A DNA stretch of 64,000 nt from Leptospira kobayashii (GTDB taxonomy: Bacteria > Spirochaetota > Leptospiria > Leptospirales > Leptospiraceae). The notes beneath the pieces were generated by a model. It did no database searches and was not told the origin of the DNA. It saw only the letters and a list, made by a program, of their open reading frames with translations. Of this stretch, positions 10,438-19,136 are shown one piece after another. The translations under genes and the position numbers were made by a program. The stretch is from positions 558,001-622,000 of the forward strand of contig NZ_AP025028.1 in assembly GCF_003114835.2 (NCBI RefSeq), written 5' to 3'. Every line of letters begins with the position of its first letter. The stretch's first letter is position 1.

Positions 10438-12333
10438 ATGCAAAATCTTTTAGAGTTTTATTTAGGTCTCAGAAAAAAATACCCGAATAAACCGGCCTTT
10501 GCCACAAAACAAGCCGACAAAACATTTCTTTCCAAATCATATTCCGAATTGATAGAGGATGCCCATAGTTTCAGCGAAGGTTTAGAAGGTATAGAACCGG
10601 GGGATAGGATCGCTTTATTTGCTGACAACTGTTATGCTTGGATGGTTTCAAGTATCGGAATTTGTTTTTCCGGTGCGGCCGATGTACCTAGAGCTTCCGA
10701 TGTTACGGAACAAGATATAGAATACATTCTCAATCATTCCGAATCCAAGATTTTGGTTGTGGAAAATGCAAATGTATTGAAAAAAATCCTTCAAGTTGAA
10801 TCCAGACTTACTTCTCTGAAAGAAATCATCGTATTGGACGAGTCCGGCTTGAAATCAGGCTCTGTTAAATCAAGTAAGTTCAAATTGCGAAATTTTGCAG
10901 ATGTGATTGAAAAAGGAAAAGTCGCGAAGTCGAAATCTCCCAAGGCATTGGAAGAGAGAATGAGTCGAATCAAAGGAAATGATCTTTTCACTTTGATTTA
11001 TACTTCGGGAACAACAGGCGCTCCCAAAGGCGTAATGCTTAGTCATTCCAATATACTTTCTCAAGTGGATTATATGCCGATCAATTTGGAAGAGGATGAC
11101 CGTGCACTTTCCATTTTGCCCGTTTGGCATATCTTCGAAAGGATATTTGAAATTTTCAGCATGGCAAACGGAGCTTGCACTTATTATACAAATGTTCGTT
11201 CCTTGAAAGAAGATTTAGCAATTGTTAAACCTACATTTATGGCATCCGCACCTAGGTTGTGGGAAAGTATTTACGGAGGCATTCAGGGAAATATTTTAAA
11301 AGCTTCCACTACCAAAAAATTGTTTTTCTCGATCGCTACGAATCTCGCGAGAACTCATTTTAGAACTCTTCAGATTTTGAAAGGAAGAGATCTGCAGCTT
11401 GTGCCGAAGTCTTTTTTCCGAAAGGTATTTGATTTTATCTCCGCACTTTGTCTATTCTTGGTTTCGCTCATACCTTATCTTATATTCGACTCCATTGTTT
11501 TATCTAAGATTCGTAAGGCGACCGGAGGAAATTTAAGAGGTTCCGTTTCGGGAGGAGGTGCATTGCCGTTTCATGTGGATGAATTTTTCAATACGATCGG
11601 AATTCCCGTTCTGGAAGGTTACGGAATGACGGAAACATCCCCTGTGATCGCAGTGAGAACACCGGACAATCTGGTCGCGGGAACAGTCGGTCCTTTGTAC
11701 GGAGGCACGGAAATCCGATTGGTGGACTGGAAGACGGGAGAGGTGTTTTTGGATACTACGCGGGGCCTTATAGAATACGGCAGAAAGGGAGAGATACATG
11801 TAAATGGTCCTCAAGTGATGCAGGGCTATTTTAAAAACCAGGAAGCTACTTCCAAAGTTATCAAAGACGGTTGGATGAATACCGGTGACTTGGGTATATT
11901 TACAGCAAACGGATGTTTGAAGATTGTAGGAAGAACCAAAGAAACCATCGTACTTTTGGGCGGTGAAAATGTGGAGCCTGTTCCGATAGAAGCGAAACTT
12001 TTGGAATCCGAACTCATCGACCAATGTATGGTAGTGGGGCAGGATCGTAAGTTTTTATCCGCACTGATCGTTCCCAATATACAGGCGTTATCCGAATATG
12101 GAGCTGATCTATCTCAAATTGCAGGAACGACAAAGGTAAAGGAAAAGATAGAAAACGAAGTCAAGGCCAAGATCAATGCGGGGGAAGGATTCAAATCCTT
12201 CGAAAGAGTCGTAGAGATATCCGTTTTATCCAAACCGTTCGAAGTCGGAGACGAACTTACCGCCAAACTTTCCTTAAAGAGACACGTGATTACGGAAAAG
12301 TATGCAAAAAACATAGATGAGATGTATAAATAA
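10438..12333 (+). CDS. Long-chain acyl-CoA synthetase (AMP-forming)
   Basis: A 631-residue ANL-superfamily ligase that activates fatty acids to acyl-CoA through an acyl-AMP. It shows the AMP-binding P-loop YTSGTTGAPKGVMLSH, the adenine motif GYGMTETSPV, the hinge region GWMNTGDLG and IVGRTKETIVLLGGENVEP. A hydrophobic stretch near residues 335-355 (FISALCLFLVSLIPYLIF) suggests membrane association, as in FadD15/FACL-type enzymes. An AGGAG-like ribosome site precedes ATG 10438. Substrate chain length cannot be read from sequence. A terminator follows. Confidence 0.93.
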   Translation: MQNLLEFYLGLRKKYPNKPAFATKQADKTFLSKSYSELIEDAHSFSEGLEGIEPGDRIALFADNCYAWMVSSIGICFSGAADVPRASDVTEQDIEYILNHSESKILVVENANVLKKILQVESRLTSLKEIIVLDESGLKSGSVKSSKFKLRNFADVIEKGKVAKSKSPKALEERMSRIKGNDLFTLIYTSGTTGAPKGVMLSHSNILSQVDYMPINLEEDDRALSILPVWHIFERIFEIFSMANGACTYYTNVRSLKEDLAIVKPTFMASAPRLWESIYGGIQGNILKASTTKKLFFSIATNLARTHFRTLQILKGRDLQLVPKSFFRKVFDFISALCLFLVSLIPYLIFDSIVLSKIRKATGGNLRGSVSGGGALPFHVDEFFNTIGIPVLEGYGMTETSPVIAVRTPDNLVAGTVGPLYGGTEIRLVDWKTGEVFLDTTRGLIEYGRKGEIHVNGPQVMQGYFKNQEATSKVIKDGWMNTGDLGIFTANGCLKIVGRTKETIVLLGGENVEPVPIEAKLLESELIDQCMVVGQDRKFLSALIVPNIQALSEYGADLSQIAGTTKVKEKIENEVKAKINAGEGFKSFERVVEISVLSKPFEVGDELTAKLSLKRHVITEKYAKNIDEMYK

Positions 12334-12371
12334 ACAGTATTTTCTTTTCTTTCGGATCCCAATACTTCTTT

Positions 12372-12394
12372 GCGGGGAGTTCTCCCCGCTTTTT
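12372..12394 (+). terminator. Rho-independent terminator
   Basis: GCGGGGA pairs with TCCCCGC around a 4-nt loop (GTTC) and is followed by five T residues. It terminates the acyl-CoA ligase transcript just before the convergent M23 peptidase gene. Confidence 0.85.
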
Positions 12395-12416
12395 GACCTT
12401 TGTATTTCGATCCCGC

Positions 12417-13361
12417 TTAGTTCCCCGAGGCGATCCGGGTCACATTCACACTAAAAGTCCTTTCCGATTTCTGGTCGGAAAAGTCGGAAGCAATCACCTT
12501 GATGATATTTTCCCCTGTTTTTAAGTTTAAGATTCCCACCAAATAACGATCCTTAAAGTAAAGGTCGTCAAAACTGAGTCCGTTCGCGGTTTTCCATTTC
12601 CCCTTATCAAAATGAATAGAGTCGAAAGATGTTTTTCCCATCGGCTCACCGTTGAAGATATATTCAATATTTCGAATTCCTCTTCGTTGACTATTTTTCA
12701 CTCCCCCGTCAAACACACTCACGGTCAGTGGAAACGCTTTGGAAACATTGATATTGTCCCCGTCATTGATGTTTGTATAAGTTTCCCCTACGTGAATGAA
12801 CAGGTTCGCGATTTGAGGGAACATAGTATCTTCTTGCGGGGGAAGGTATGCCAAAGGGTCTAGTAAGGTTTTTCCGAAATCTTTGCCCAAAACAAAATGC
12901 AAATGCCCCCCCGTGGAGTGGCCCGTATTTCCGGAGGAACCGATCACTTCCCCGGCTTTTATCTCTATTTTGGATCGGATGTTTTCGTGACGAGAGCCTG
13001 CTAGGTGATAATAGCCGCTGATATAACCGTCCTTGTGCGCCACCCAAAGTATATTCCCCGAGCCTCTTTCTTCTTCGAAAGGGTTGTCTTCGCCGTAGCG
13101 GGAATAGAGAACATAGCCGCTTTCCAAACTACGCACGGGTTGAAAGACGGAAGAAATATCCAATCCGTTATGAAAATGGTCCTTTCTGGATTCCCCGAAA
13201 CTACTTGTGATCAGGGAAGGTAGGTCTAAGCCCTGGATCGGCCACTGAAACTTGGGTTTCCCAGCTGTTTGAGAATGAAGTGTTATAAAAAGTACAGAAA
13301 ACGGTGTTAAAAATAAAAGAAAACTTGCCAGAAGGGCAATCTTTCGAAGACTTCTTTTCAT
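12417..13361 (-). CDS. M23-family metallopeptidase, exported
   Basis: The protein begins with basic residues and a hydrophobic signal segment ([14 protein letters not shown]), so it is exported, with no obvious lipobox. A LytM/M23 domain spans about residues 50-170, with the zinc ligands His and Asp in FHNGLDIS and the HLHF motif ([10 protein letters not shown]), plus YYHL. Family members cut peptidoglycan cross-bridges or act as inactive activators; the full ligand set here suggests activity. The remaining ~140 residues look beta-rich ([15 protein letters not shown]) and are unassigned. It is divergent from the sigma-factor gene with only 45 bp between starts, so their promoters must overlap. 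Confidence 0.88.
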   Translation of the reverse strand: MKRSLRKIALLASFLLFLTPFSVLFITLHSQTAGKPKFQWPIQGLDLPSLITSSFGESRKDHFHNGLDISSVFQPVRSLESGYVLYSRYGEDNPFEEERGSGNILWVAHKDGYISGYYHLAGSRHENIRSKIEIKAGEVIGSSGNTGHSTGGHLHFVLGKDFGKTLLDPLAYLPPQEDTMFPQIANLFIHVGETYTNINDGDNINVSKAFPLTVSVFDGGVKNSQRRGIRNIEYIFNGEPMGKTSFDSIHFDKGKWKTANGLSFDDLYFKDRYLVGILNLKTGENIIKVIASDFSDQKSERTFSVNVTRIASGN

Positions 13362-13406
13362 ATTTATGAAACTATTCCGATCGGGTTCAAATCAGGAAAG
13401 AAGATA

Positions 13407-14324
13407 ATGCCAGCTGTCGCATATTCGAATGAAGAAATCCTAGACATCGTAAAAAAAAGCGGGAAAGGGGAAGAAGCCGCCCTTCGGAAATTTTTTGATA
13501 TTTTTTCCCAGGACATCTATAACTTTCCGATTCGGGTCTTCCATCTTTCTGAGGATGATGCTTCCGATTATTATATCTATGCATTTGAAAGGCTCAAAAC
13601 AGGAAAGAGATTCCAGAGTTTCGTCGGCAAATCCAGTTTCAAAACCTGGTTTTTTTCCGTTCTCAGAAACCTTCTCATTGATTGGCAAAGAACCAAACGG
13701 GAATTAAAGATACATTCCCTGGGTAAGGTCAATAAAGACGGTAAAGAGTATAACACGATCGAGGACGAACCGGATACCCGCGCCGAACAACAAACGCATG
13801 CGATCGATATCTCCGAAAAATTTCAAGCCGCCCTGCAGGAAGTGAAACTGGAAAGTAGAGTTGTATTCAAACTCTCTTTCATTTATTACCTTCATCTAAC
13901 AGACGAAGAGGTAAAATACATCGCGGAAAAGGCGAATATCTCCACTGTAGATTTGCAAATAGAGATCATGGCTTTAAGGGAAAATCTTTCGGACAAAGAA
14001 GAGGACAACCTTCGCAATGAAGACAAAATAACTTCATTATATTTAAATATACTTGATTTAAAGGAACAAAAGAAGACAAAAGCAACTGGTGATTCAATTG
14101 AGGCGGCTCATTTGCGGGATCGAATTGATCACTCTCTAAAAAAGAAATACGAACAAAGACGGAAATTGATCGAAAAAAAGCAAAAAGGGCATTTCCTAGT
14201 ACGCACTCCTTATCGTGAAATATCCCGTATTTTAGGGATATCTGAGGGAGGAGTGAGCGTAACTTTGTTACGAGTAATGGAAAAATTTCAGAAAAATTTT
14301 CGAGATTTCGGTGAAGAAAATTGA
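13407..14324 (+). CDS. Sigma-70 family (ECF-like) RNA polymerase sigma factor with long linker
   Basis: Residues 20-95 match sigma region 2: [17 protein letters not shown], then the -10-recognition part [13 protein letters not shown] and [19 protein letters not shown]. The last 40 residues (266-297) form a region-4 helix-turn-helix: [26 protein letters not shown]. Between them lie about 165 residues instead of the usual short ECF linker. They include a second helix-turn-helix-like stretch ([17 protein letters not shown], 164-180) and a charged, coiled-coil-like part. The 305-residue protein is thus longer than ordinary ECF sigmas (about 180-200). It is the first gene of an operon with a 245-residue protein, a CHAT protease and a cysteine-cluster protein, which suggests activity control by proteolysis; that is inference. 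Confidence 0.82.
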   Translation: MPAVAYSNEEILDIVKKSGKGEEAALRKFFDIFSQDIYNFPIRVFHLSEDDASDYYIYAFERLKTGKRFQSFVGKSSFKTWFFSVLRNLLIDWQRTKRELKIHSLGKVNKDGKEYNTIEDEPDTRAEQQTHAIDISEKFQAALQEVKLESRVVFKLSFIYYLHLTDEEVKYIAEKANISTVDLQIEIMALRENLSDKEEDNLRNEDKITSLYLNILDLKEQKKTKATGDSIEAAHLRDRIDHSLKKKYEQRRKLIEKKQKGHFLVRTPYREISRILGISEGGVSVTLLRVMEKFQKNFRDFGEEN

Positions 14325-14335
14325 AAAAATTCGTC

Positions 14336-14347
14336 TCCTAATTAGGA
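14336..14347. promoter_or_regulatory. 12-bp perfect palindrome between sigma gene and next gene
   Basis: TCCTAATTAGGA lies in the 43-bp gap between the sigma gene and the following gene, about 10 bp before the ribosome site (GAGGTGGG) of the latter. It may be an operator for an internal promoter or an RNA element. The length is short enough for chance. Confidence 0.25.
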
Positions 14348-14367
14348 TTCTTAGTTGAGGTGGGACA

Positions 14368-15105
14368 ATGGAAGTTTCGGGTTCAGATAAAGCGCAAGAC
14401 GATTCGCAGTTAATCAAGCAATTGTTTGTGGAAGGAAAAGACATCTCCTCTGATCTGCTTTTGTCCTCAGAAGAAAATTTTGCAGAATATGTATCATTAG
14501 AAGAAACATTGGTGGGATTATTCGGCGATTTATCTCTGCACTTCAAAGAAGACGGTTTTGCGGACTTTCGGGAAAAATTGGATTTGGCAAAGGCCGAATT
14601 CTCTCTCGGATCGGGTGCCGGAAACGAATTACCCGAATTCCTAAAGCATTATACCGAAGAGAACTTGGCGCAGCCCGTGAGAAAGGACAGTTTGATCCTT
14701 CGGCTTTCCAACAAAGGAATCCAAATTATCGATAGTTTGCTTGAAACCGTTCAAGTCCGAGAGTCACTTGTTATGACTCCCAGCTTACGTGCGTCAGCGG
14801 AAGCAACTTCTCCGGACACAAATTCAGTAGTTTTCGAAGAAACAACAACTCAAAATCAAAGATTTTATTATCAGATTGTCAAAGAAACTCCGGATGAGAT
14901 CTACCTAAGTGTAAAAGCCGAAACAAACGGAGAAGGTCCGTTCCATCAGGTGAATTTGAAAAAAGACGGTCGTTTCATTCTTTCGAGCAAAATCTCCCAA
15001 GAAGGAACTGCGAGCTTTTCCGGTCTCAAACCAGGTAACTACAGCATTGAGTTTCTCGCTGTGGGACGCTCAAAATCATTTGACTTGTCCGTTCTAGTTG
15101 GTTAG
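14368..15105 (+). CDS. Unknown protein of the sigma/CHAT operon (candidate sigma regulator or protease substrate)
   Basis: I do not recognise a named family. The 245-residue protein has no signal peptide or membrane segment. The N-terminal ~130 residues are acidic and helical in character (LVGLFGDLSLHFKEDGFADF, DSLILRLSNKGIQIIDSLLE). A Ser/Thr/Ala-rich linker follows (LRASAEATSPDTNS, about 147-160). The C-terminal ~80 residues look like a small beta-sandwich, as in Ig-like or carboxypeptidase-regulatory domains (FHQVNLKKDGRF, TASFSGLKPGNYSIEFLAVG). Two domains joined by a flexible linker, encoded between a sigma factor and a protease, suit an anti-sigma factor or a cleavable adaptor; that is inference. 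A good ribosome site (GAGGTGGG) precedes the ATG. Confidence 0.6.
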   Translation: MEVSGSDKAQDDSQLIKQLFVEGKDISSDLLLSSEENFAEYVSLEETLVGLFGDLSLHFKEDGFADFREKLDLAKAEFSLGSGAGNELPEFLKHYTEENLAQPVRKDSLILRLSNKGIQIIDSLLETVQVRESLVMTPSLRASAEATSPDTNSVVFEETTTQNQRFYYQIVKETPDEIYLSVKAETNGEGPFHQVNLKKDGRFILSSKISQEGTASFSGLKPGNYSIEFLAVGRSKSFDLSVLVG

Positions 15106-15117
15106 CCTTTCGATGGG

Positions 15118-16938
15118 ATGCTTTCTCTCATCATCGACCGAGTCGGAAATGTAAACATATTCAATGTTCTGGAAGGAAATATTCCAGGCGAAGAATCCCA
15201 TATTCAATCTACCATTGACGACGACCTGATTTTAGAATACATCAGCGAAGTCGATAGCCTAGTCCGGGTTTCCCAGGCAGTTCTCAACAATCAAAACCAA
15301 GTAGTCAACGCGGATGTTCTCCACGATCTTCGGATTTTGGGAGAAACTTTCTACCAACAGTTCTTTCCGGAAAGCATTGTTCAAAAACTCAAAAGTACAT
15401 CTCAAAAAAGCATTCATTTCAATATAGATCCGGCATTGGCTCTCATTCCCTGGGAGCTTTTGCATGACAGCAATTCCTTTCTTTCGGACCGTTTTCGGAT
15501 CGGTAAAACCATTCGAGGGGGACTTCATCTTTCTCCCCAAAGATCCAACGAAAAAATCAAAATGTTGATCATTGCCGATCCTACCGAGGATTTGCCGGGG
15601 GCTCAAAAAGAGGGGGAAGTTTTATTTTCCATCCTAAGCCAAAAAGTTCCCTCCCATCTATTGGAATTGGAATTCATCGGGGGAAGACAAGTCACCAAGC
15701 TCAAGTTACTTTCTCTTATCAAAGACAAACATGTGATTCATTATTCAGGGCATCTGCATTTCTCAGACGACTCTCTGGAAAACGGATGGTTGCTTTCCGA
15801 CGGCAAAATTTTAAAAGCACGCGAAATCAAATCCACCGGAATCAATACGGACATAGTATTTTCCAATTCTTGCATGTCGGCAAAGATGGCCGGCAAAAAG
15901 CTAAATACCGATATTTTGAACCAATACGCGGGAGCATTTTTGACGGCAGGAATCAAAACATTTATCGGAACCAATTGGGAAATCTTGGATAACGAAAGAA
16001 CGATTGATTTTACGATTCGGTTTTATACTTTTTTATTCTCTGAAAAATCCGTCGGTGAGTCTTTGTTTTTGGCGAAAGAATTTGCCCGAAGGAATTACCA
16101 TTCCAACGATTTGACCTGGGCGAATTATGCGTTATACGGCAATCCTGATTTTTTACTGATCACCCAGCCGCGTACCAGTTTGCCTGCCCAGAAAATTTTG
16201 AATCCTACGCTTGTATTCGAATTTTATCCGTCTCCGATCGCACTTGCTTATTCGAAGTTTTTATCTCTTCAGAAAACCGCAACGCCTCAGATCGAACTTT
16301 TAAAATCTTTGGTATTTATCTTTGAAAGTTTTTCCAAAGTGCTGGGTATGATTGTATTCAGCGATCATAGATTTCATTCCATGGACAAGGCAATTCCAAA
16401 TAACCCAGATGATGCGGTAACCATTCGCAAATGGTGGGAATTGGTTTACAGTTGTATTTGGGACTTTCAGAAGTTGAAAATTTCCACTTTTATGGAATCG
16501 ATTTCGGATACCTTGAATGCACAAAAGGATACTATATTCAAAATCATCGGTTGGATGGAGTCGTGGGAAGAAAAGCCGATTCCTAAAGACGATTTGGAAT
16601 CTTACCTTATTATCTTTCAGTTTTTCCAAGAGAACTTGATGTTGGAGTTTTCAGAATTGGAAAAAGTGAATATACTTTTGGTTTCGGAAAGCAATCAACA
16701 CCATTATTTTTTCAAAGGTACGAAACCTACTTACGCTCTTATCAATGCACCGGGTGTGAAAGACCGAACCATCGACCAACAGTTGACCAATTATCGCGGC
16801 AGTTTGATATTATTTCATGATAAGAAAAAAACAGCCATTCCTTATCTGACTTATTTCAAAGAGAAAAAAGAAACCGGTGATTTGGAATTGGTATTTAGCG
16901 GACTTGAAACTTTCAAAATGGAAACGTCTACCGGTTGA
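15118..16938 (+). CDS. CHAT-domain protease
   Basis: A 606-residue protein with a CHAT (caspase-HetF associated with TPRs) domain at about residues 70-345. The expected dyad is present: His212 in HYSGH and Cys252 in SNSCMSA. FLTAGIKTFIGTNWEI and the terminal WANYALYGNPDF motif complete the fold. The first 70 residues and the last ~255 are unassigned; the C-terminal part looks mainly helical and then alpha/beta. No TPR repeats or membrane segments are visible, unlike many CHAT proteins. Known CHAT proteases (separase-related, Csx29, bacterial gasdermin activators) cleave specific partner proteins when triggered. Start is ATG 15118, 12 nt after the upstream stop; its own stop overlaps the next gene's TTG. 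Confidence 0.87.
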   Translation: MLSLIIDRVGNVNIFNVLEGNIPGEESHIQSTIDDDLILEYISEVDSLVRVSQAVLNNQNQVVNADVLHDLRILGETFYQQFFPESIVQKLKSTSQKSIHFNIDPALALIPWELLHDSNSFLSDRFRIGKTIRGGLHLSPQRSNEKIKMLIIADPTEDLPGAQKEGEVLFSILSQKVPSHLLELEFIGGRQVTKLKLLSLIKDKHVIHYSGHLHFSDDSLENGWLLSDGKILKAREIKSTGINTDIVFSNSCMSAKMAGKKLNTDILNQYAGAFLTAGIKTFIGTNWEILDNERTIDFTIRFYTFLFSEKSVGESLFLAKEFARRNYHSNDLTWANYALYGNPDFLLITQPRTSLPAQKILNPTLVFEFYPSPIALAYSKFLSLQKTATPQIELLKSLVFIFESFSKVLGMIVFSDHRFHSMDKAIPNNPDDAVTIRKWWELVYSCIWDFQKLKISTFMESISDTLNAQKDTIFKIIGWMESWEEKPIPKDDLESYLIIFQFFQENLMLEFSELEKVNILLVSESNQHHYFFKGTKPTYALINAPGVKDRTIDQQLTNYRGSLILFHDKKKTAIPYLTYFKEKKETGDLELVFSGLETFKMETSTG

Positions 16939-17651
16939 GTTTATGCCATCCTGACAAAGGCAGCGTATCCTGCGGTGCCTGTTGTGGTCTTTTTAATTTG
17001 AAATTGGACACGGAAGGTTATAAAAAACTTCTCCAAGATAGAACCGAAGAATTCCAGTCGAATGTAAATTTTTCCATCCGTCATAGCTTTCCTGCTTACA
17101 GACAATCCAGAGAAAAGTTGGAAAATGAAATCCCCAAAAAGGATGATATGACTTATAATTGTCCCTTTCTCGGATATGTGAACCGCGATGGGAAAAAAAT
17201 AGGATGTATGATCCATCCCATTTTTACGGGAGATCCTAAAAGTCAGAATTTTTCTTTTTACGGGGCTTCTATCTGCCAAGCCTATGATTGCAAAAACAAA
17301 GAACATGAACTTGCACTTCTATGGGAAGATTTGTTCGTAAAAGTTGCGGAGGACTCGGTTCAATTTTCCCATCTGGCATCAGATCATATTTTGATCTATG
17401 CGATCGAAAAATGGATCGGTTTTAAAAATTGGAATATGGAAGAAGGGATTTTACGATTTCAGGAATTGATTGTATCTCTCTTTCGGATTCGTTTGCAACG
17501 AATCGCAAATTTTAATCCCACCTCTTTCGAAGTCAGATACGATAGTTTTCCGGAAGAATCTTCCGTTTATGTTTTTTTAAGAGAGAACTTGGGAGAAGGG
17601 TTTTACGATTTGGAAGAAGAGATGAAAAAATCCCCGGCAAGAATCGACTAA
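16935..17651 (+). CDS. YkgJ-type cysteine-cluster protein
   Basis: A 238-residue protein with the pattern of the zinc/iron-chelating YkgJ-like family: CGACC near the N-terminus (about 13-17), then CPFLGY, GCMIHP and CQAYDC, giving a set of conserved cysteines able to bind a metal or Fe-S cluster. The rest (residues 125-238) is helical and unassigned. The only in-frame start is TTG at 16935, sharing bases with the CHAT stop (TTGA), so it is translationally coupled to the protease gene. That makes it a probable functional member of the operon, perhaps a redox or metal sensor. Function is otherwise unknown. Confidence 0.75.
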   Translation: MSLCHPDKGSVSCGACCGLFNLKLDTEGYKKLLQDRTEEFQSNVNFSIRHSFPAYRQSREKLENEIPKKDDMTYNCPFLGYVNRDGKKIGCMIHPIFTGDPKSQNFSFYGASICQAYDCKNKEHELALLWEDLFVKVAEDSVQFSHLASDHILIYAIEKWIGFKNWNMEEGILRFQELIVSLFRIRLQRIANFNPTSFEVRYDSFPEESSVYVFLRENLGEGFYDLEEEMKKSPARID

Positions 17652-17660
17652 CCGGGGTTT
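17624..17660 (-). terminator. Terminator of the phasin-like gene, partly inside the opposing gene
   Basis: On the minus strand CCCCGG and CCGGGG pair around a 14-nt loop and run into ATTTTTTC. On the plus strand the same stem is followed by a weaker TTTGTT run, so it may serve both convergent operons. Confidence 0.65.
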
Positions 17661-17678
17661 GTTGAATCCAAGGGATTC

Positions 17679-17945
17679 TTAAGCTTTAGAAGTTGCAGAA
17701 GCTACTTTTTGTTTCGCGTCAGCAACAGTGGTATTTACTTTTCCGATAAGGGAATCAATTTGTGAAATCCCGTCTTGGAGGTATTTTCTCAAATTTACAG
17801 ATACTTCGCTTTGGTCTTGTGCACCTTTAGCGGCTAGGCTTTGGAATTCAGTGTTGATTTTGGTCCACGCTGTTTCAGCTTCCGTTTTTGCAGTAGTTAC
17901 TGCGCCTAAGATAAAGTTTAAACTGTCTTTTACTTGTTTTTCCAT
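17679..17945 (-). CDS. Small phasin-related protein
   Basis: An 88-residue soluble helical protein: EKQVKDSLNFILGAVTTAK, then alternating charged and hydrophobic residues, ending in an Ala/Lys/Ser/Thr-rich tail (KQKVASATSKA). The composition resembles the phasin superfamily (PhaF-like, granule-coating amphipathic helices), often annotated as phasin-related in leptospires. No polyhydroxyalkanoate genes are visible here, so granule binding is not implied. A GAGGA ribosome site sits 8 nt before the ATG, and an inverted repeat GTGCA-T-TGCAC at 17967-17977 lies upstream as a possible operator. The good ribosome site and strong terminator suggest high expression. Confidence 0.7.
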   Translation of the reverse strand: MEKQVKDSLNFILGAVTTAKTEAETAWTKINTEFQSLAAKGAQDQSEVSVNLRKYLQDGISQIDSLIGKVNTTVADAKQKVASATSKA

Positions 17946-18058
17946 TTTCGGTTCCTCGTTTTAGTTGTGCATTGCACTATTCCTTTTTGTGCGCTGCTCC
18001 ATAAAACGTCAATGGTTTTTTTTAATTTTTTTCCGTCGGGTTTAAAAAAAAATGACCT

Positions 18059-19129
18059 ATGGTTTCTGACCGATTTTCACCCATCTCCTGGAAAACAGGG
18101 GAATTAACCCTTCTCGATCAACGTTCCCTCCCTAGAAAAAAGGAATTTCTGAAGATTACCTCGGTAAACGAAACGATTTCCGCAATTCGTGAAATGGCCG
18201 TTAGGGGAGCGCCTGCCATTGCCATAACGGGTGTGTTTGGGCTGGCTCTTGGTGCAAAATCGAAATCGGGAGATGTCTTACCGAACGATTTAAAAAACCT
18301 ATTGGCCAGTGTGATGGAGTCCAGACCCACGGCAGTCAATCTTTCCTATGCTTTGAAGGAAGCCGAAACCAGAGTAAAACACTCGTTACACTGGGAAGAT
18401 GTTTTCATCATTTGGGAAAAACTTGCTTTGGAACTTATGCAAAATGATCTTTCCGACAACTTGAACCTGGGTAAAAACGGATTGAGCTTATTTTCGGAGT
18501 CAAAAGACGAAGTTCATATCGTCACTCATTGCAATACGGGAGCTCTTGCTACCGCAGGACACGGAACTGCATTGGGAGTGATCCGATCTCTTCGGGATGC
18601 CGGGAAAAAAGTGATCGTATATGCGGATGAAACGAGACCTTTCTTGCAAGGTTCCAGACTGACTGCATTTGAAATGATGGAAGAAGGGATCGAATGTTAT
18701 ATCATTACGGACGGAATGTCCGGATGGCTGTTTAACAACCGTAAAATCGATGCGGTTCTAGTCGGATGTGACCGCGTTGCTGCAAACGGTGATACTGCAA
18801 ATAAAATAGGAACTTATACTCTGGCCATATCCGCAAAACAACACCGGGTTCCGTTTTACGTATGCGCAACAAAGGATAGTTTCGATTTGAAATTGGAAAC
18901 GGGATCACAAATCCCGATTGAGATGAGAAGGGAAGAAGAGGTAACTCGTTTTGATTTTCTAAAAAGCGGGAATGGAGAGATTTTTTTACCGGAAGGAATG
19001 ACCGCTCCCGTGGGTGCCCGGGCTCTCAATCCTTCCTTTGATATCACTCCCTGTTCGTTTATCGCAAATTTTATCACCGAGTTCGGGTGTTTTCCTCCGG
19101 AAGAAATCAAAACTCGTCTAAGGAAGTGA
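18059..19129 (+). CDS. mtnA: S-methyl-5-thioribose-1-phosphate isomerase
   Basis: MtnA converts methylthioribose-1-phosphate to methylthioribulose-1-phosphate in the methionine salvage pathway. The 356-residue protein has the family motifs AVRGAPAIAITG, THCNTGALATAGHGTALGV with the catalytic Cys, ETRPFLQGSRLTAFEM, and VGCDRVAANGDTANKIGTY with the catalytic Asp. These separate it from eIF2B subunits. No other methionine-salvage gene is adjacent; msrA follows after 7 nt, so the two probably share a transcript and a sulphur-amino-acid theme. No clear ribosome site precedes ATG 18059; the upstream region is very A/T rich. Confidence 0.95.
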   Translation: MVSDRFSPISWKTGELTLLDQRSLPRKKEFLKITSVNETISAIREMAVRGAPAIAITGVFGLALGAKSKSGDVLPNDLKNLLASVMESRPTAVNLSYALKEAETRVKHSLHWEDVFIIWEKLALELMQNDLSDNLNLGKNGLSLFSESKDEVHIVTHCNTGALATAGHGTALGVIRSLRDAGKKVIVYADETRPFLQGSRLTAFEMMEEGIECYIITDGMSGWLFNNRKIDAVLVGCDRVAANGDTANKIGTYTLAISAKQHRVPFYVCATKDSFDLKLETGSQIPIEMRREEEVTRFDFLKSGNGEIFLPEGMTAPVGARALNPSFDITPCSFIANFITEFGCFPPEEIKTRLRK

Positions 19130-19136
19130 GGACATT

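Noticed and set aside
13362..13406. ECF-type autoregulatory promoter before the sigma gene (TGAAAC at 13367)
   Set aside because: The -35-like hexamer has no convincing -10 partner at the right distance.
13407..17651. Direct membership of the CHAT operon in a type III-E CRISPR system
   Set aside because: No repeat-spacer array, Cas7-11, Csx30 or TPR domain is visible in the window; only the sigma-plus-CHAT logic is shared.
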